Positions 1 to 7,355 of a stretch of DNA of 8,359 nucleotides are shown here, one piece after another. A program made the position numbers and the translations under genes. The DNA is from Lachnospiraceae bacterium (lineage in GTDB: Bacteria > Bacillota > Clostridia > Lachnospirales > Lachnospiraceae): NCBI GenBank assembly GCA_021199405.1, contig JAJQID010000050.1, positions 1-8,359 on the forward strand, written 5' to 3'. The first letter of the stretch is position 1. The number at the start of each line of letters is the position of its first letter. Under the pieces are notes generated by a model, which worked only from the letters and a program-made list of their open reading frames with translations, was not told where the DNA came from and ran no database searches.

Positions 1-133
1 GGTTATATTGAATATACTTATCTCGTTTAATTATTTTTCCAACTCGCAAATCTAAGTCCTTGTCAAGTAACCTGCAATTTTCTATAAAATCTTTATTATT
101 TCCATCGCATCTCAAAAATACAATTTCGCTCAT
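1..133 (-). CDS. Partial GNAT-like acetyltransferase, N-terminal 44 residues (runs off left edge)
   Basis: An open frame of 44 codons starts at ATG 133-131 and is still open at base 1, so the C-terminus lies outside the window. A good Shine-Dalgarno, GGAGG at 144-148, sits 10 nt upstream of the ATG. The visible protein begins MSEIVFLRCDG and continues with an acidic, leucine-containing helix (NKDFIENCRLLDKDL) and then KRDKYIQYN. That opening strand, helix and YxxYN pattern resembles the start of some small GNAT N-acetyltransferases, but the acetyl-CoA loop is not in view, so the family call is an inference. It lies 61 nt after the stop of the next GNAT gene on the same strand and could share its transcript. 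The reading frame is well supported; the function is only moderately so, and the substrate is unknown. Confidence 0.6.
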   Translation of the reverse strand, partial: MSEIVFLRCDGNNKDFIENCRLLDKDLDLRVGKIIKRDKYIQYN

Positions 134-194
134 CTATATTCTACCTCCGACATATTCCGATATATCGTGCTGTTTTCTTGCCTCATTAACGCTT

Positions 195-623
195 TCAAAT
201 AGCAAGCTCCATCACAATTTCATCTCCATCCTTCTCTCCTGTATGTGTAAACCCCAACTTTTTATATAATGAAAGGGCAGCTTCGTTACCTTCGATATAG
301 CAGAGCAGGATTTTTTCATATCTGTGTTCTGCCTTCATCCTTGCGATAATCTGTCTGGCAGCATTTTCCCCATAACCCTTGTGCTGATAATTTCTGTCAA
401 TAAACAGTTGGCTGAAATCATACGCTTCCTGAATATCATAGTATAGAGCCATGCCCACCGGTGTATCATCGTTGTAAATTACAAGCGCTACACTATTATA
501 ATTTCGATACGCATAAGCTCTGGCTAATAACCTCATGCTATCAGATACATAGTTTTTCTGAGATTCTGCTACCTTTAAGTCATAACGCCAATTTTCAGGC
601 GTGACTTTCTCTAACCTGATCAT
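195..623 (-). CDS. GNAT family N-acetyltransferase, possibly diamine/polyamine type
   Basis: A 142-residue single-domain acetyltransferase expected to move acetyl from acetyl-CoA to an amine, probably in the cytoplasm. The acetyl-CoA loop QHKGYGE (residues 80-86, QxxGxG) follows the strand FSQLFID, and the later NEAALSLYKKLGF (113-125) is the usual last conserved GNAT block, with Tyr120 the likely general acid. The N-terminus (MIRLEKVTPENW, then LKVAESQKNYV) resembles the diamine/spermidine acetyltransferase branch (PaiA/BltD-like), but the substrate cannot be read from sequence. The frame stays open upstream to an ATG at 743, but the start at 623 was chosen because it begins the conserved fold and has AGGA 11 nt upstream, while the extra 40 residues look like nothing known. 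A TATAAT at 735-740 could be its -10, with no convincing -35, so it may instead be read through from rsmG. Confidence 0.87.
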   Translation of the reverse strand: MIRLEKVTPENWRYDLKVAESQKNYVSDSMRLLARAYAYRNYNSVALVIYNDDTPVGMALYYDIQEAYDFSQLFIDRNYQHKGYGENAARQIIARMKAEHRYEKILLCYIEGNEAALSLYKKLGFTHTGEKDGDEIVMELAI

Positions 624-778
624 TTTGATGTTCTTCCTGCTTATAAGATACTGAAAATGTTGGGATCGAATGATTTGACCCCATATGATACGCTGGATTT
701 TTTCATGCTTTGTGCTCCCGAAATTTTCATACTGATTATACATTTCAGGTTAACTGTATTTTTTTCTGTTTTTTCAGA

Positions 779-794
779 TGTTTCACGTGAAACA
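779..794. promoter_or_regulatory. parS chromosome segregation site
   Basis: TGTTTCACGTGAAACA is a perfect 16-bp palindrome and matches the Firmicute parS consensus bound by ParB/Spo0J. ParB loads here, spreads, and recruits condensin and ParA (Soj) to segregate newly copied origins. The site is 4 bp beyond the rsmG stop codon and about 7.3 kb from the first DnaA box, where origin-proximal parS sites are expected. It has no loop and no T-tract, so it is not a transcription terminator. No parA or parB gene is next to it in this window. Confidence 0.93.
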
Positions 795-798
795 TTCA

Positions 799-1497
799 CT
801 ATCTAATAGGTTCTTTTGCAGGCAGCCCGGCCTTCCTCGGATATTTTTTTGGCGTGGCTTTTACCTTATTAATCAGAAATAACACCCGATATTCTTCCTC
901 ACCTAAGTGAAATTCCACCTTCTTCTGATATCTGCTGCCCAGAAGTGTAATTGCCTTCTCTGCCTCCCCAATTTCCTCCAGACCCTTCTGTGACTTGTAT
1001 GGAACGAAATAACCACCCACCTTCACAAAAGGCAGACAATATTCACTTAAAGTGCTCATATTGGCGACTGCCCTACTGACGCAAACGTCATATTTTTCGC
1101 GATACTCTGGTTTTCTGGAAAAGTCCTCCGCCCGGCCATGGAAGGCGCTTATATTTTTCAGCTTTAATTTAACAATAACTTCATTTAAAAAATTGACACG
1201 TTTATTCAGAGAATCCAATAAAGTAACCTTCAATTGTGGAAAAACAATCTTTAACGGAATTCCCGGAAAACCGGCTCCTGTTCCCACATCCATCAAGGAA
1301 ACACACTTTGATACATCCAGTACTTTCACCAAGGATACACTGTCAACAAAGTGCTTTTCACAAACCTCGTTAAAATCTGTAATGGCTGTCAGGTTCATCA
1401 CAGAATTCCATTTGATCAATAAATCATAATATTGAAAAAATTGTTCCTTTTGTAATTCGGATAATTCTATTTGAAGCTGGTCAAAATATTTTTGCAT
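799..1497 (-). CDS. rsmG: 16S rRNA (guanine(527)-N7)-methyltransferase RsmG (GidB)
   Basis: A 232-residue Rossmann-fold methyltransferase that uses S-adenosylmethionine to make m7G527 (E. coli numbering) in 16S rRNA; in other bacteria its loss gives low-level streptomycin resistance. The SAM-binding motif DVGTGAGFPGIPL is at residues 70-82, the conserved WNSVMNLTAIT block at 30-40, SRAVA at 141-145, and the typical basic C-terminus KYPRKAGLPAKEP at 218-230. Length is close to the family norm (about 240). The frame is open back to an ATG at 1584 inside mnmG, but ATG 1497 was preferred because MQKYFDQLQIEL aligns with usual RsmG N-termini and AAGGA lies 10 nt upstream; an in-frame TTG two codons earlier is a weak alternative. 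It starts 49 nt after mnmG with no terminator between, so it is probably the last gene of an mnmE-mnmG-rsmG transcript. Confidence 0.97.
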   Translation of the reverse strand: MQKYFDQLQIELSELQKEQFFQYYDLLIKWNSVMNLTAITDFNEVCEKHFVDSVSLVKVLDVSKCVSLMDVGTGAGFPGIPLKIVFPQLKVTLLDSLNKRVNFLNEVIVKLKLKNISAFHGRAEDFSRKPEYREKYDVCVSRAVANMSTLSEYCLPFVKVGGYFVPYKSQKGLEEIGEAEKAITLLGSRYQKKVEFHLGEEEYRVLFLINKVKATPKKYPRKAGLPAKEPIR

Positions 1498-1546
1498 AGA
1501 CAAATATTCCTTTTTATTTTGAATTGGCAGCTTTGACAGGATTCCC

Positions 1547-3442
1547 TTACCTTCTCTTCGTTTCCATATATACCAGCAAAACACTGATATCCGCCGGGGA
1601 AACGCCGCTGATCCGGCTGGCCTGTCCGATATTCACCGGCAGAAACTTCTTCAGCTTCTGCCTGGCCTCTATTCTCAAGCTTGGCACCTGGTCATAATCA
1701 AAATCCGACGGGATTTTTTTCTTCTCCATCTTCTTAAACTGCTCTACCTGACGGGACTGCCGCTCCAGGTATCCCTCATATTTGATCTCGATCTCCACCT
1801 GTTCAATCACTTCCCGGGGCAGCAATTTTCTGGATGGGTCAAGCTCTCCTAAAATATCATAGGATAATTCCGGACGACAGATCAGCTCCGCCAGACTGGT
1901 ACCTGTCTTTAGCTGACTGCTGCCATATCTGTCGAAAAATTCCTGATGCTCTTTGCTTGCTCCGATTATCACATGCTTCAGACGATATATCTCATCATCA
2001 ATCATTTTTTTCTTTTTTACGGTGTGCTGATAGTCCTCCTCGCTGACCAGACCAACCTGATAGCCGATCTCTCTCAGACGCAAATCTGCGTTATCCTGTC
2101 TCAGCAACAGACGATATTCCGCTCTGGAGGTCATCATCCGGTAAGGTTCAAAATTTTCCTTGGTTACCAGATCATCGATAAGTACACCAATGTAAGCCTG
2201 AGACCTGTCAAGGATAATCTGCTCCTTTCCCTTACAGAACTGAGCCGCGTTGATACCTGCCATAATGCCCTGAGCCGCAGCCTCCTCATAACCGGAGCTG
2301 CCGTTAATCTGCCCGGCACAGAACAGACCGGAAATTTTTTTGGTTTCCAGCGTAGCATATAGTTCCATGGGATCAATGCAGTCATACTCAATGGCGTAAG
2401 CATTCCGCACAATCTTGCAATGCTCCAGACCCGGCACCGTGCGGTACATGGCAAGCTGCACATCCTCCGGCAGAGAGGAAGACATTCCCCCTACATACAT
2501 CTCGCTGGTATGAATTCCTTCCGGCTCCAAAAACACCTGATGTCTGTCCTTGTCCGCGAATTTTACCACCTTGTCCTCGATGGAAGGGCAGTATCTTGGC
2601 CCCGTTCCCTCAATAATTCCGGCGTAAATCGGCGATCTGTCCAGATTTGCCCGGATAATCTTATGAGTTTCCTCATTAGTATAGGTCAGCCAGCAGGATA
2701 CCTGCTTCTTCTGAACAGATGCAGGATCAGTGCTGAAGGAAAAAGGTACAACAGGCTCATCTCCAAACTGCTCCTCCATCTTCGAATAATCGATGGAATC
2801 CCCTGCCATTCTTGCCGGAGTTCCTGTCTTAAATCTGCGAAGCTTTAACCCAAGTGCTCTTAAGCTGTCCGACAGGTGAGTAGCCGCCTGCAGGCCGTTG
2901 GGTCCGGTATAGGTGATGGCCTCCCCGCACAGACAACGGGCATTTAAATAAGTACCGGTACAGACAATCAATGCCTGACATTCATAAATCGCCCCTGTGA
3001 ATGTTTTTACGCCAACTACTTTTTTTCTGTTTCTCTCTTGAAAATCTTCTGTCAGAATTTCACAAACCTCTGCCTGTTTGATGGTCAGATGCTCCTGATG
3101 CTCCAGCACCTTTCTCATGGCACGGGTATAATCGGACTTATCCGCCTGAGCTCTCAGAGAATGCACCGCCGGTCCCTTTGATACATTCAGCATCTTGGAC
3201 TGAATAAAGGTCTTATCAATATTTTTACCCATTTCTCCGCCAAGGGCGTCAACCTCCCTCACCAGATGTCCCTTGGAGGAACCTCCAATATTGGGATTGC
3301 AGGGCATAAGAGCGATACTGTCCACACTGACCGTGAAAATCACTGTCTCCAGTCCCAGCCTGGCACAGGCCAATGCCGCCTCACAGCCGGCATGCCCGGC
3401 CCCGATCACACACACATCCACTTTTTCCCTTACTTCCGGCAT
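1547..3442 (-). CDS. mnmG: tRNA uridine-5-carboxymethylaminomethyl modification enzyme MnmG (GidA)
   Basis: A 631-residue FAD protein that, with MnmE, installs carboxymethylaminomethyl on the wobble uridine (U34) of tRNAs reading two-codon families, using methylene-tetrahydrofolate, glycine and NADH. The FAD dinucleotide fold VIGAGHAGCEAA is at residues 12-23. The two redox-important cysteines are present: Cys48 in MPCNPNIGG and Cys285 in GPRYCPSIED (equivalent to E. coli Cys47 and Cys277). The GSSKGHLVREVDALGG signature follows the first cysteine. The C-terminal helical domain that contacts MnmE ends with NIGQASRISGVSPADISVLL. Length matches the family. An ATG at 3472 overlaps mnmE, but ATG 3442 is chosen because AGAGGT (3451-3456) lies 8 nt upstream and MPEVREKVDVCVIGAG is a normal N-terminus. 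It starts 14 nt after the mnmE stop, so the two are co-transcribed. No missing residues or frameshifts were seen. Confidence 0.98.
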   Translation of the reverse strand: MPEVREKVDVCVIGAGHAGCEAALACARLGLETVIFTVSVDSIALMPCNPNIGGSSKGHLVREVDALGGEMGKNIDKTFIQSKMLNVSKGPAVHSLRAQADKSDYTRAMRKVLEHQEHLTIKQAEVCEILTEDFQERNRKKVVGVKTFTGAIYECQALIVCTGTYLNARCLCGEAITYTGPNGLQAATHLSDSLRALGLKLRRFKTGTPARMAGDSIDYSKMEEQFGDEPVVPFSFSTDPASVQKKQVSCWLTYTNEETHKIIRANLDRSPIYAGIIEGTGPRYCPSIEDKVVKFADKDRHQVFLEPEGIHTSEMYVGGMSSSLPEDVQLAMYRTVPGLEHCKIVRNAYAIEYDCIDPMELYATLETKKISGLFCAGQINGSSGYEEAAAQGIMAGINAAQFCKGKEQIILDRSQAYIGVLIDDLVTKENFEPYRMMTSRAEYRLLLRQDNADLRLREIGYQVGLVSEEDYQHTVKKKKMIDDEIYRLKHVIIGASKEHQEFFDRYGSSQLKTGTSLAELICRPELSYDILGELDPSRKLLPREVIEQVEIEIKYEGYLERQSRQVEQFKKMEKKKIPSDFDYDQVPSLRIEARQKLKKFLPVNIGQASRISGVSPADISVLLVYMETKRR

Positions 3443-3456
3443 AATTGACAACCTCT

Positions 3457-4869
3457 TTACTTCCCCATACAAAACTTCGAGAAAATCTCCTCAATCAGAT
3501 CTTCACCAACCTCTTCCCCAATAATGTATCCAAGAGAGGTATAAGCGTTCATCAGATCAATACTCAGAAAATCCTCCGGCATCCCATCCTGTGCAGCTTT
3601 CAGCACCAGCTTCAGACTCTCACAGGCATCCATCAGAGCTTCCTTGTGCCGCAGATTGGTAATCACGATCTCATCATCCAACGAAAGCTTGCCCTGAAAG
3701 AACAGAGTTCTCACTGCACCCTCAAACTCATCCAGACCGGATTTATCCTTCGCGGAGGTTTTAATCATTACAATATCATCGGCTTTTTCATTTCCAAGTT
3801 GATCCTCCAGAACAGATTTGAGACTGTTTTCATCTGTTTTTTCTTCCAGATCAGATTTATTCAGTAAAATAATTACCTTTTTATCCTGAATAAAATCAAT
3901 AATTTCATAATCACTGTCATCCAGACTGGTAGAACTGTCCACCACATATACAATCAAATCCGCGTCTTCAGCACAGGACAGAGCACGCTCCACGCCAATT
4001 TTTTCTACTATATCTTCCGTATTTCTGATACCCGCGGTATCAACAATATTTAATCCAAGCCCCTGAATCCTGATATTCTCCTCCAGCACGTCACGGGTTG
4101 TCCCGGCCACATCAGTCACAATTGACTTTTCCGACCCCACAATCAGATTCATCAAAGAGCTCTTCCCGGCATTCGGCTTTCCCAATATAACTGTCCGGAT
4201 ACCCTCCTTCATCAGCTTGCCGCTGTCCGCGGACTGAATCAGCTTCTCAATCTGACCAATCAAACCCTTTACAATCTCAGTAATTCTCTCATAAAATCCA
4301 TCCAGACTGATATGCTCCGGATCATCGATGGCTGATTCAATAAAGGCAATCTCATAAATCAGCTTCTTCCTCATCTCAGAAACTGCTTCATAGATATTTC
4401 CTCTCAGCTGCTTCGTTCCCGCTTTCAGGGCATACTCATTCTGAGAATGAATCACATCGATAACTGCCTCCGCTCTGGACAGGTCAATTCTCCCATTGAG
4501 AAAAGCCCTCTTTGTAAACTCCCCGGGTTCCGCCATCCGAGCTCCCGCCTTCAGCACTGTCTCCAGAATTTTCTGCACCATCAGAACTCCGCCATGGCAG
4601 TTAATCTCCACAGTATTTTCCGTCGTATAACTTCTGGGCGCTTTCAGCACAACCGCCATGACCTCATCAAGAAGCTCCTCTCCATCATAAATATAACCAT
4701 AATGAACCGTATTACCTTTTACATCGGCCAATCTCTTTCCAGCTTTCGGACTCCGGAATATCCTGTCCACAATTTCGATCGCGTCCTCCCCGCTGACCCT
4801 CACAATTCCGATCCCTGAATCGCTCAACCCCGTGGAAATCGCAGCTATAGTATCTGTCTTAAATGCCAT
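3457..4869 (-). CDS. mnmE: tRNA modification GTPase MnmE (TrmE)
   Basis: A 470-residue GTPase, partner of MnmG in wobble-uridine modification. The N-terminal folate-binding domain covers about residues 1-120 (starts MAFKTDTIAAISTG; NCHGG at 90-94; PGEFTKRAFLNGRIDL at 115-130). A helical domain follows, with the G domain inserted: G1 GKPNAGKSS (230-238), G2 TTRD (257-260), G3 DTAG (277-280), G4 NKSD (337-340) and G5 SAK (372-374). The protein ends FCMGK, the conserved C-x-GK tail needed for the modification reaction. The frame is open back to 4983, but those 38 codons cross the terminator hairpin, so ATG 4869 is the start; GGA-rich AAGGAAG precedes it. It is 114 nt from jag with a terminator between, and 14 nt from mnmG, so it appears to begin a separate transcription unit. 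Confidence 0.98.
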   Translation of the reverse strand: MAFKTDTIAAISTGLSDSGIGIVRVSGEDAIEIVDRIFRSPKAGKRLADVKGNTVHYGYIYDGEELLDEVMAVVLKAPRSYTTENTVEINCHGGVLMVQKILETVLKAGARMAEPGEFTKRAFLNGRIDLSRAEAVIDVIHSQNEYALKAGTKQLRGNIYEAVSEMRKKLIYEIAFIESAIDDPEHISLDGFYERITEIVKGLIGQIEKLIQSADSGKLMKEGIRTVILGKPNAGKSSLMNLIVGSEKSIVTDVAGTTRDVLEENIRIQGLGLNIVDTAGIRNTEDIVEKIGVERALSCAEDADLIVYVVDSSTSLDDSDYEIIDFIQDKKVIILLNKSDLEEKTDENSLKSVLEDQLGNEKADDIVMIKTSAKDKSGLDEFEGAVRTLFFQGKLSLDDEIVITNLRHKEALMDACESLKLVLKAAQDGMPEDFLSIDLMNAYTSLGYIIGEEVGEDLIEEIFSKFCMGK

Positions 4870-4896
4870 AATATCTTCCTTTTTACGCGACTCTTT

Positions 4897-4905
4897 TGTA
4901 TAACA
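4897..4905 (-). promoter_or_regulatory. Candidate extended -10 promoter for mnmE
   Basis: Reading leftward, TGTTATACA fits TGn followed by a -10-like TATACA (4 of 6 to TATAAT). The hexamer 17 bp upstream (TAGGGA) is a poor -35, which an extended -10 promoter can tolerate. It lies just downstream of the terminator after jag and about 28 nt before the mnmE ATG, where a new promoter would be needed. Weak evidence by sequence alone. Confidence 0.33.
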
Positions 4906-4927
4906 ATAGCACAAAATTCTCCCTATG

Positions 4928-4959
4928 AAAAGAAAAACCAGAGAAACATCTCTGGTTTT
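4928..4959 (-). terminator. Intrinsic terminator after jag
   Basis: On the minus strand AAAACCAGAGA and TCTCTGGTTTT form an 11-bp stem with a 4-nt loop, followed by a T-rich tract (TTTTTCTTTT, counting the end of the stem). The hairpin begins 24 nt past the jag stop codon. The A-rich flank means it may also work weakly on the other strand. It should end, or strongly reduce, transcription coming from rpmH-rnpA-yidD-yidC-jag. Confidence 0.85.
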
Positions 4960-4983
4960 CCTTAAACATCCTTTTAAATTCAA

Positions 4984-5673
4984 TCAGTCACTATAGCTCT
5001 GACGGCGCGGGCGGCTGTTATATCTCCTCTCTCTGCCCTCAGGTCTGTAATTTCCCTTTGGCGTCACAACGACCCTTCTGTAAGGCTCATTTCCCTCACT
5101 GTGAGTAGTCACATACTTATCATTCTGCAAGGTTGCATGAATGATTCTCCTCTCATAAGGATTCATCGGCTCCAACGAAACGCTCTTTCCGGTTCTCTTG
5201 ACCTTGGAAGCGATATTCTTTGCCAGATTCTCCAGAGTTTCCTTCCTTCTCTGTCTGTAATTCTCCGTGTCCACCTTTACCCGGATATACTCTTCAGAAT
5301 TTTTGTTGACCACCAGAGATACCAGATACTGCAGAGAATCCAGAGTCTGACCGCGCTTACCGATCAGCATCCCCATGTCATCGCCCTTTAAATCCACATC
5401 TACAGTCTTTTCTTCCTCATCATAACTGACTGTGACTAAAACCTCAGAACCCATGGCAGCGAACACTTCATTCAGGAATGTCTTTACATGATCCGTCAAG
5501 GTTGCCTTTACTCTGGCTCTGATCACAGCAGGTCTGGAACCAATGCCGAAAACCCCTGTTTTTCCTTCATCCAATACTTCATATTCCAGCAGGTCGCTGG
5601 TAGTAGACAACTGCATGCAGGCCTCTGTGACCGCATCAGTAACATTTTTAGCGGAAACTTCAATGAAATCCAT
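4984..5673 (-). CDS. khpB: RNA-binding protein Jag/KhpB (EloR), Jag-N + KH + R3H domains
   Basis: A 229-residue cytoplasmic RNA-binding protein. The Jag-N domain (about residues 1-52, MDFIEVSAKNVTDAV...FGIGSRPAVI) is followed by a KH domain whose GxxG loop is GKRG (105-108), then an R3H domain (about 145-205) with the R-x3-H signature at Arg175-His179. The tail is short and basic (RERRYNSRPRRQ). In Streptococcus and related bacteria KhpB pairs with KhpA and affects cell elongation and division; that role here is inferred. The gene starts 14 nt after yidC, with GAGGG 7 nt before the ATG, which fits the common yidC-jag pairing and suggests tight co-expression. It is the last gene before the terminator. 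Confidence 0.96.
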   Translation of the reverse strand: MDFIEVSAKNVTDAVTEACMQLSTTSDLLEYEVLDEGKTGVFGIGSRPAVIRARVKATLTDHVKTFLNEVFAAMGSEVLVTVSYDEEEKTVDVDLKGDDMGMLIGKRGQTLDSLQYLVSLVVNKNSEEYIRVKVDTENYRQRRKETLENLAKNIASKVKRTGKSVSLEPMNPYERRIIHATLQNDKYVTTHSEGNEPYRRVVVTPKGNYRPEGRERRYNSRPRRQSYSD

Positions 5674-5687
5674 TCTTTTACCCTCAC

Positions 5688-7097
5688 TTATTTCTTGCCT
5701 GAATTTTTACTGTTATTGGAGCTCTTGCTGCTGCCGGAATTATTATTGGAAGTCTTACTGCCATCTGAAGAAGCGCTGCCGCTGCTGGAATTATAATCTC
5801 TTACCAGATTGGCTCTGGAAGCGATGCTGCCGGCGGAAGTATTCTTCTGATACTTCTGAACCTCCTTCATCCTCTCTTCTCTCTCTTCCTCAGTCATACG
5901 TGGCTGGCCTGCCATATTGGCTCTGGTACTGATCTTCTTCGTATTTCTGTTGGCCTGTTCCTGTAAAGAAGAGTATGCATCCGCCCTCTTTTTCTGCTTT
6001 TCCTTATACTTTTCCTGCTTCTGTGCCGCCTTATCCTTATTCTGCTCGATCAGCTTCTGATAATCTAAAGTCTTATCCAGATATTTATTGATAACAACCT
6101 GCTGAATGCTTCTGAATACAGCGCCTCCAATCCAGTAAATACCAATACCAATCTGGAATGAGAAGCAGAACCAGGCGGACATCAGAGGCATCAGCATATT
6201 CATGGTTTTCATACTCTGTGCCATGGAATTTGCCGTGGAATCTGAACTGTTGCCCGTATTGGACTGAGGCATCAGCTTGGTATTGAGCCACTGGGTAGCC
6301 GCGGCCAGCACCGGAATCAGAATGGCAACAAAGCACATCAGATAGGTGCCGTTGGAAAAGCCCTGACTGAAAAGATTGGCGGGAGTATTGCCGATATTCA
6401 CACCGAGAAAATTATTGTAGCGTGAAATAACCTCATAGGTACTGTTGATTTCCGACGCAAGATTCGGAAAGGCCTCCGCCAGACTTTCCCACTCAGTGGG
6501 AGTAGCCATATTCAGACAGTCAATAAAGGTATTGGAAATATACTCCGCATCTCCGGCCAGATAGGACTCATTGGTAAACTGACTGCTGTAACGGGAGGAA
6601 TTGGAAAATCCCTGCAAAATCTCCGCAACCCCATCCACACTAATCAGTTTCGACACCAGCCCTGTATAAGCATCCTTCAGCTTGTCCACATAAGCCGGCA
6701 TTGCGTAAATAATTCGATACAGAGAAAACAAAATCGGCATCTGAATCAGAAGCTGTACGCAGGAACCGGTCTGAGAAACGCCGTATTTGTCATATACAGC
6801 TTTCGTCTCCGCCTGCTGCTTCTGCATGGATTCCGTATCCGTTCTCCCCTGATACTTTTTTCTGATCGCCTCAATCTCCGGATTCATAATGGCGGAGAGC
6901 TTGGAAAATTTCTGCTGCCTTACATTCAGGGGCAGCATCAACAGATATACAATCAGTGTAAATAACAGAATAGACAAGCCCACATTGGGAATCCCGATCA
7001 GATCGAGCACATTGAATATTCCGTTCATGATTTCGCCAAGAACCCAGCAGATCGGTTTTAAAACCCCGTTGGCCCTGGTCAATAAAATACCCTGCAT
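5688..7097 (-). CDS. yidC: Membrane protein insertase YidC/Oxa1 family
   Basis: A 469-residue insertase that places membrane proteins in the cytoplasmic membrane, alone or with SecYEG. Membrane segments are seen at about residues 38-57 (GLSILLFTLIVYLLMLPL), 112-131, 252-271 and 305-338 (two stretches around FSFQIGIGIYWIGGAVF). The cytoplasmic hairpin carries KFSKLSAIMNPEIEAIRKKYQ (64-83). There is no lipobox or cleavable signal peptide, unlike Bacillus SpoIIIJ/YqjG, but as usual for Clostridia. The external loop between the second and third segments (about 132-250) is long. The position of the conserved groove arginine in other YidC proteins is Tyr51 here. The C-terminus is a charged coiled-coil-like stretch (345-415) and then a low-complexity Ser/Asn/Gly/Lys tail. 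Start: GGAGGT at 7101-7106, closely spaced (3-4 nt) to the ATG. It follows yidD by 17 nt. Confidence 0.96.
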   Translation of the reverse strand: MQGILLTRANGVLKPICWVLGEIMNGIFNVLDLIGIPNVGLSILLFTLIVYLLMLPLNVRQQKFSKLSAIMNPEIEAIRKKYQGRTDTESMQKQQAETKAVYDKYGVSQTGSCVQLLIQMPILFSLYRIIYAMPAYVDKLKDAYTGLVSKLISVDGVAEILQGFSNSSRYSSQFTNESYLAGDAEYISNTFIDCLNMATPTEWESLAEAFPNLASEINSTYEVISRYNNFLGVNIGNTPANLFSQGFSNGTYLMCFVAILIPVLAAATQWLNTKLMPQSNTGNSSDSTANSMAQSMKTMNMLMPLMSAWFCFSFQIGIGIYWIGGAVFRSIQQVVINKYLDKTLDYQKLIEQNKDKAAQKQEKYKEKQKKRADAYSSLQEQANRNTKKISTRANMAGQPRMTEEEREERMKEVQKYQKNTSAGSIASRANLVRDYNSSSGSASSDGSKTSNNNSGSSKSSNNSKNSGKK

Positions 7098-7114
7098 GAA
7101 ACCTCCTTAAACGC

Positions 7115-7327
7115 TCATGGAACCGGATCATATCCTCCGTGTGAAAAAGGATTGCACCTTAAAATCCTCCACAATGTGAGAATTCCTCCCTTAATGACGC
7201 CATATTTGGATATGGCCTCTATCCCGTACTGGGAACAGGTGGGAACATAAGGGCACCTGGTCCTTTTCAGAGGAGACAGGTATTTTTGATATAATCTGAT
7301 GAGCCTGATACATAATTTCTTCATCAT
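7115..7327 (-). CDS. yidD: Membrane protein insertion efficiency factor YidD
   Basis: A 70-residue small membrane-associated protein thought to help YidC-dependent insertion. The family signature is complete: an amphipathic basic N-terminus (MMKKLCIRLIRLYQKYLSPL), then the conserved cysteine-rich TRCPYVPTCSQYGIEAI (23-39, Cys25 and Cys31), KGGILTLWRILRCNPF (46-61, Cys58) and the GGYDPVP end (64-70). It stops right after the signature, so it lacks the longer tail of some homologues. Two adjacent ATGs exist; the first (7327) is used because GGAG lies 10 nt upstream. It sits 69 nt after rnpA and 17 nt before yidC, the standard order. Confidence 0.95.
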   Translation of the reverse strand: MMKKLCIRLIRLYQKYLSPLKRTRCPYVPTCSQYGIEAISKYGVIKGGILTLWRILRCNPFSHGGYDPVP

Positions 7328-7355
7328 TTTAAATTTGCTCCAGCTTACGGTCGGT

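Noticed and set aside
145..165. Tandem 10-mers ATATATCGGA / ATATGTCGGA on the minus strand
   Set aside because: Only two imperfect copies beside a ribosome site; likely chance.
130..186. 18-codon minus-strand frame (MRQENSTIYRNMSEVEYR) ending in an ATGA overlap with the partial gene's start
   Set aside because: No Shine-Dalgarno before its ATG and no recognisable peptide; the overlap alone is weak evidence.
663..686. Imperfect dyad GGGGTCAAAT ... ATTCGATCCC, resembling a tRNA T-arm
   Set aside because: It needs a bulge and a mismatch, and no acceptor, D or anticodon arms fit around it.
624..743. In-frame 40-codon N-terminal extension of the GNAT gene from ATG 743
   Set aside because: No family resemblance, no good ribosome site at 743, and ATG 623 has both a Shine-Dalgarno and the normal GNAT N-terminus.
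2420..2848. 142-codon plus-strand open frame opposite mnmG, and similar frames opposite mnmE, jag, yidC and rsmG
   Set aside because: They are antisense shadows of conserved genes, with no ribosome sites or family resemblance.
3443..3472. Earlier mnmG start at ATG 3472 overlapping mnmE
   Set aside because: The 10 extra residues are not typical of MnmG, and AGAGGT is correctly spaced for ATG 3442.
4870..4983. 38-codon upstream extension of mnmE
   Set aside because: It reads through the terminator hairpin and is not part of any MnmE; the family N-terminus starts at 4869.
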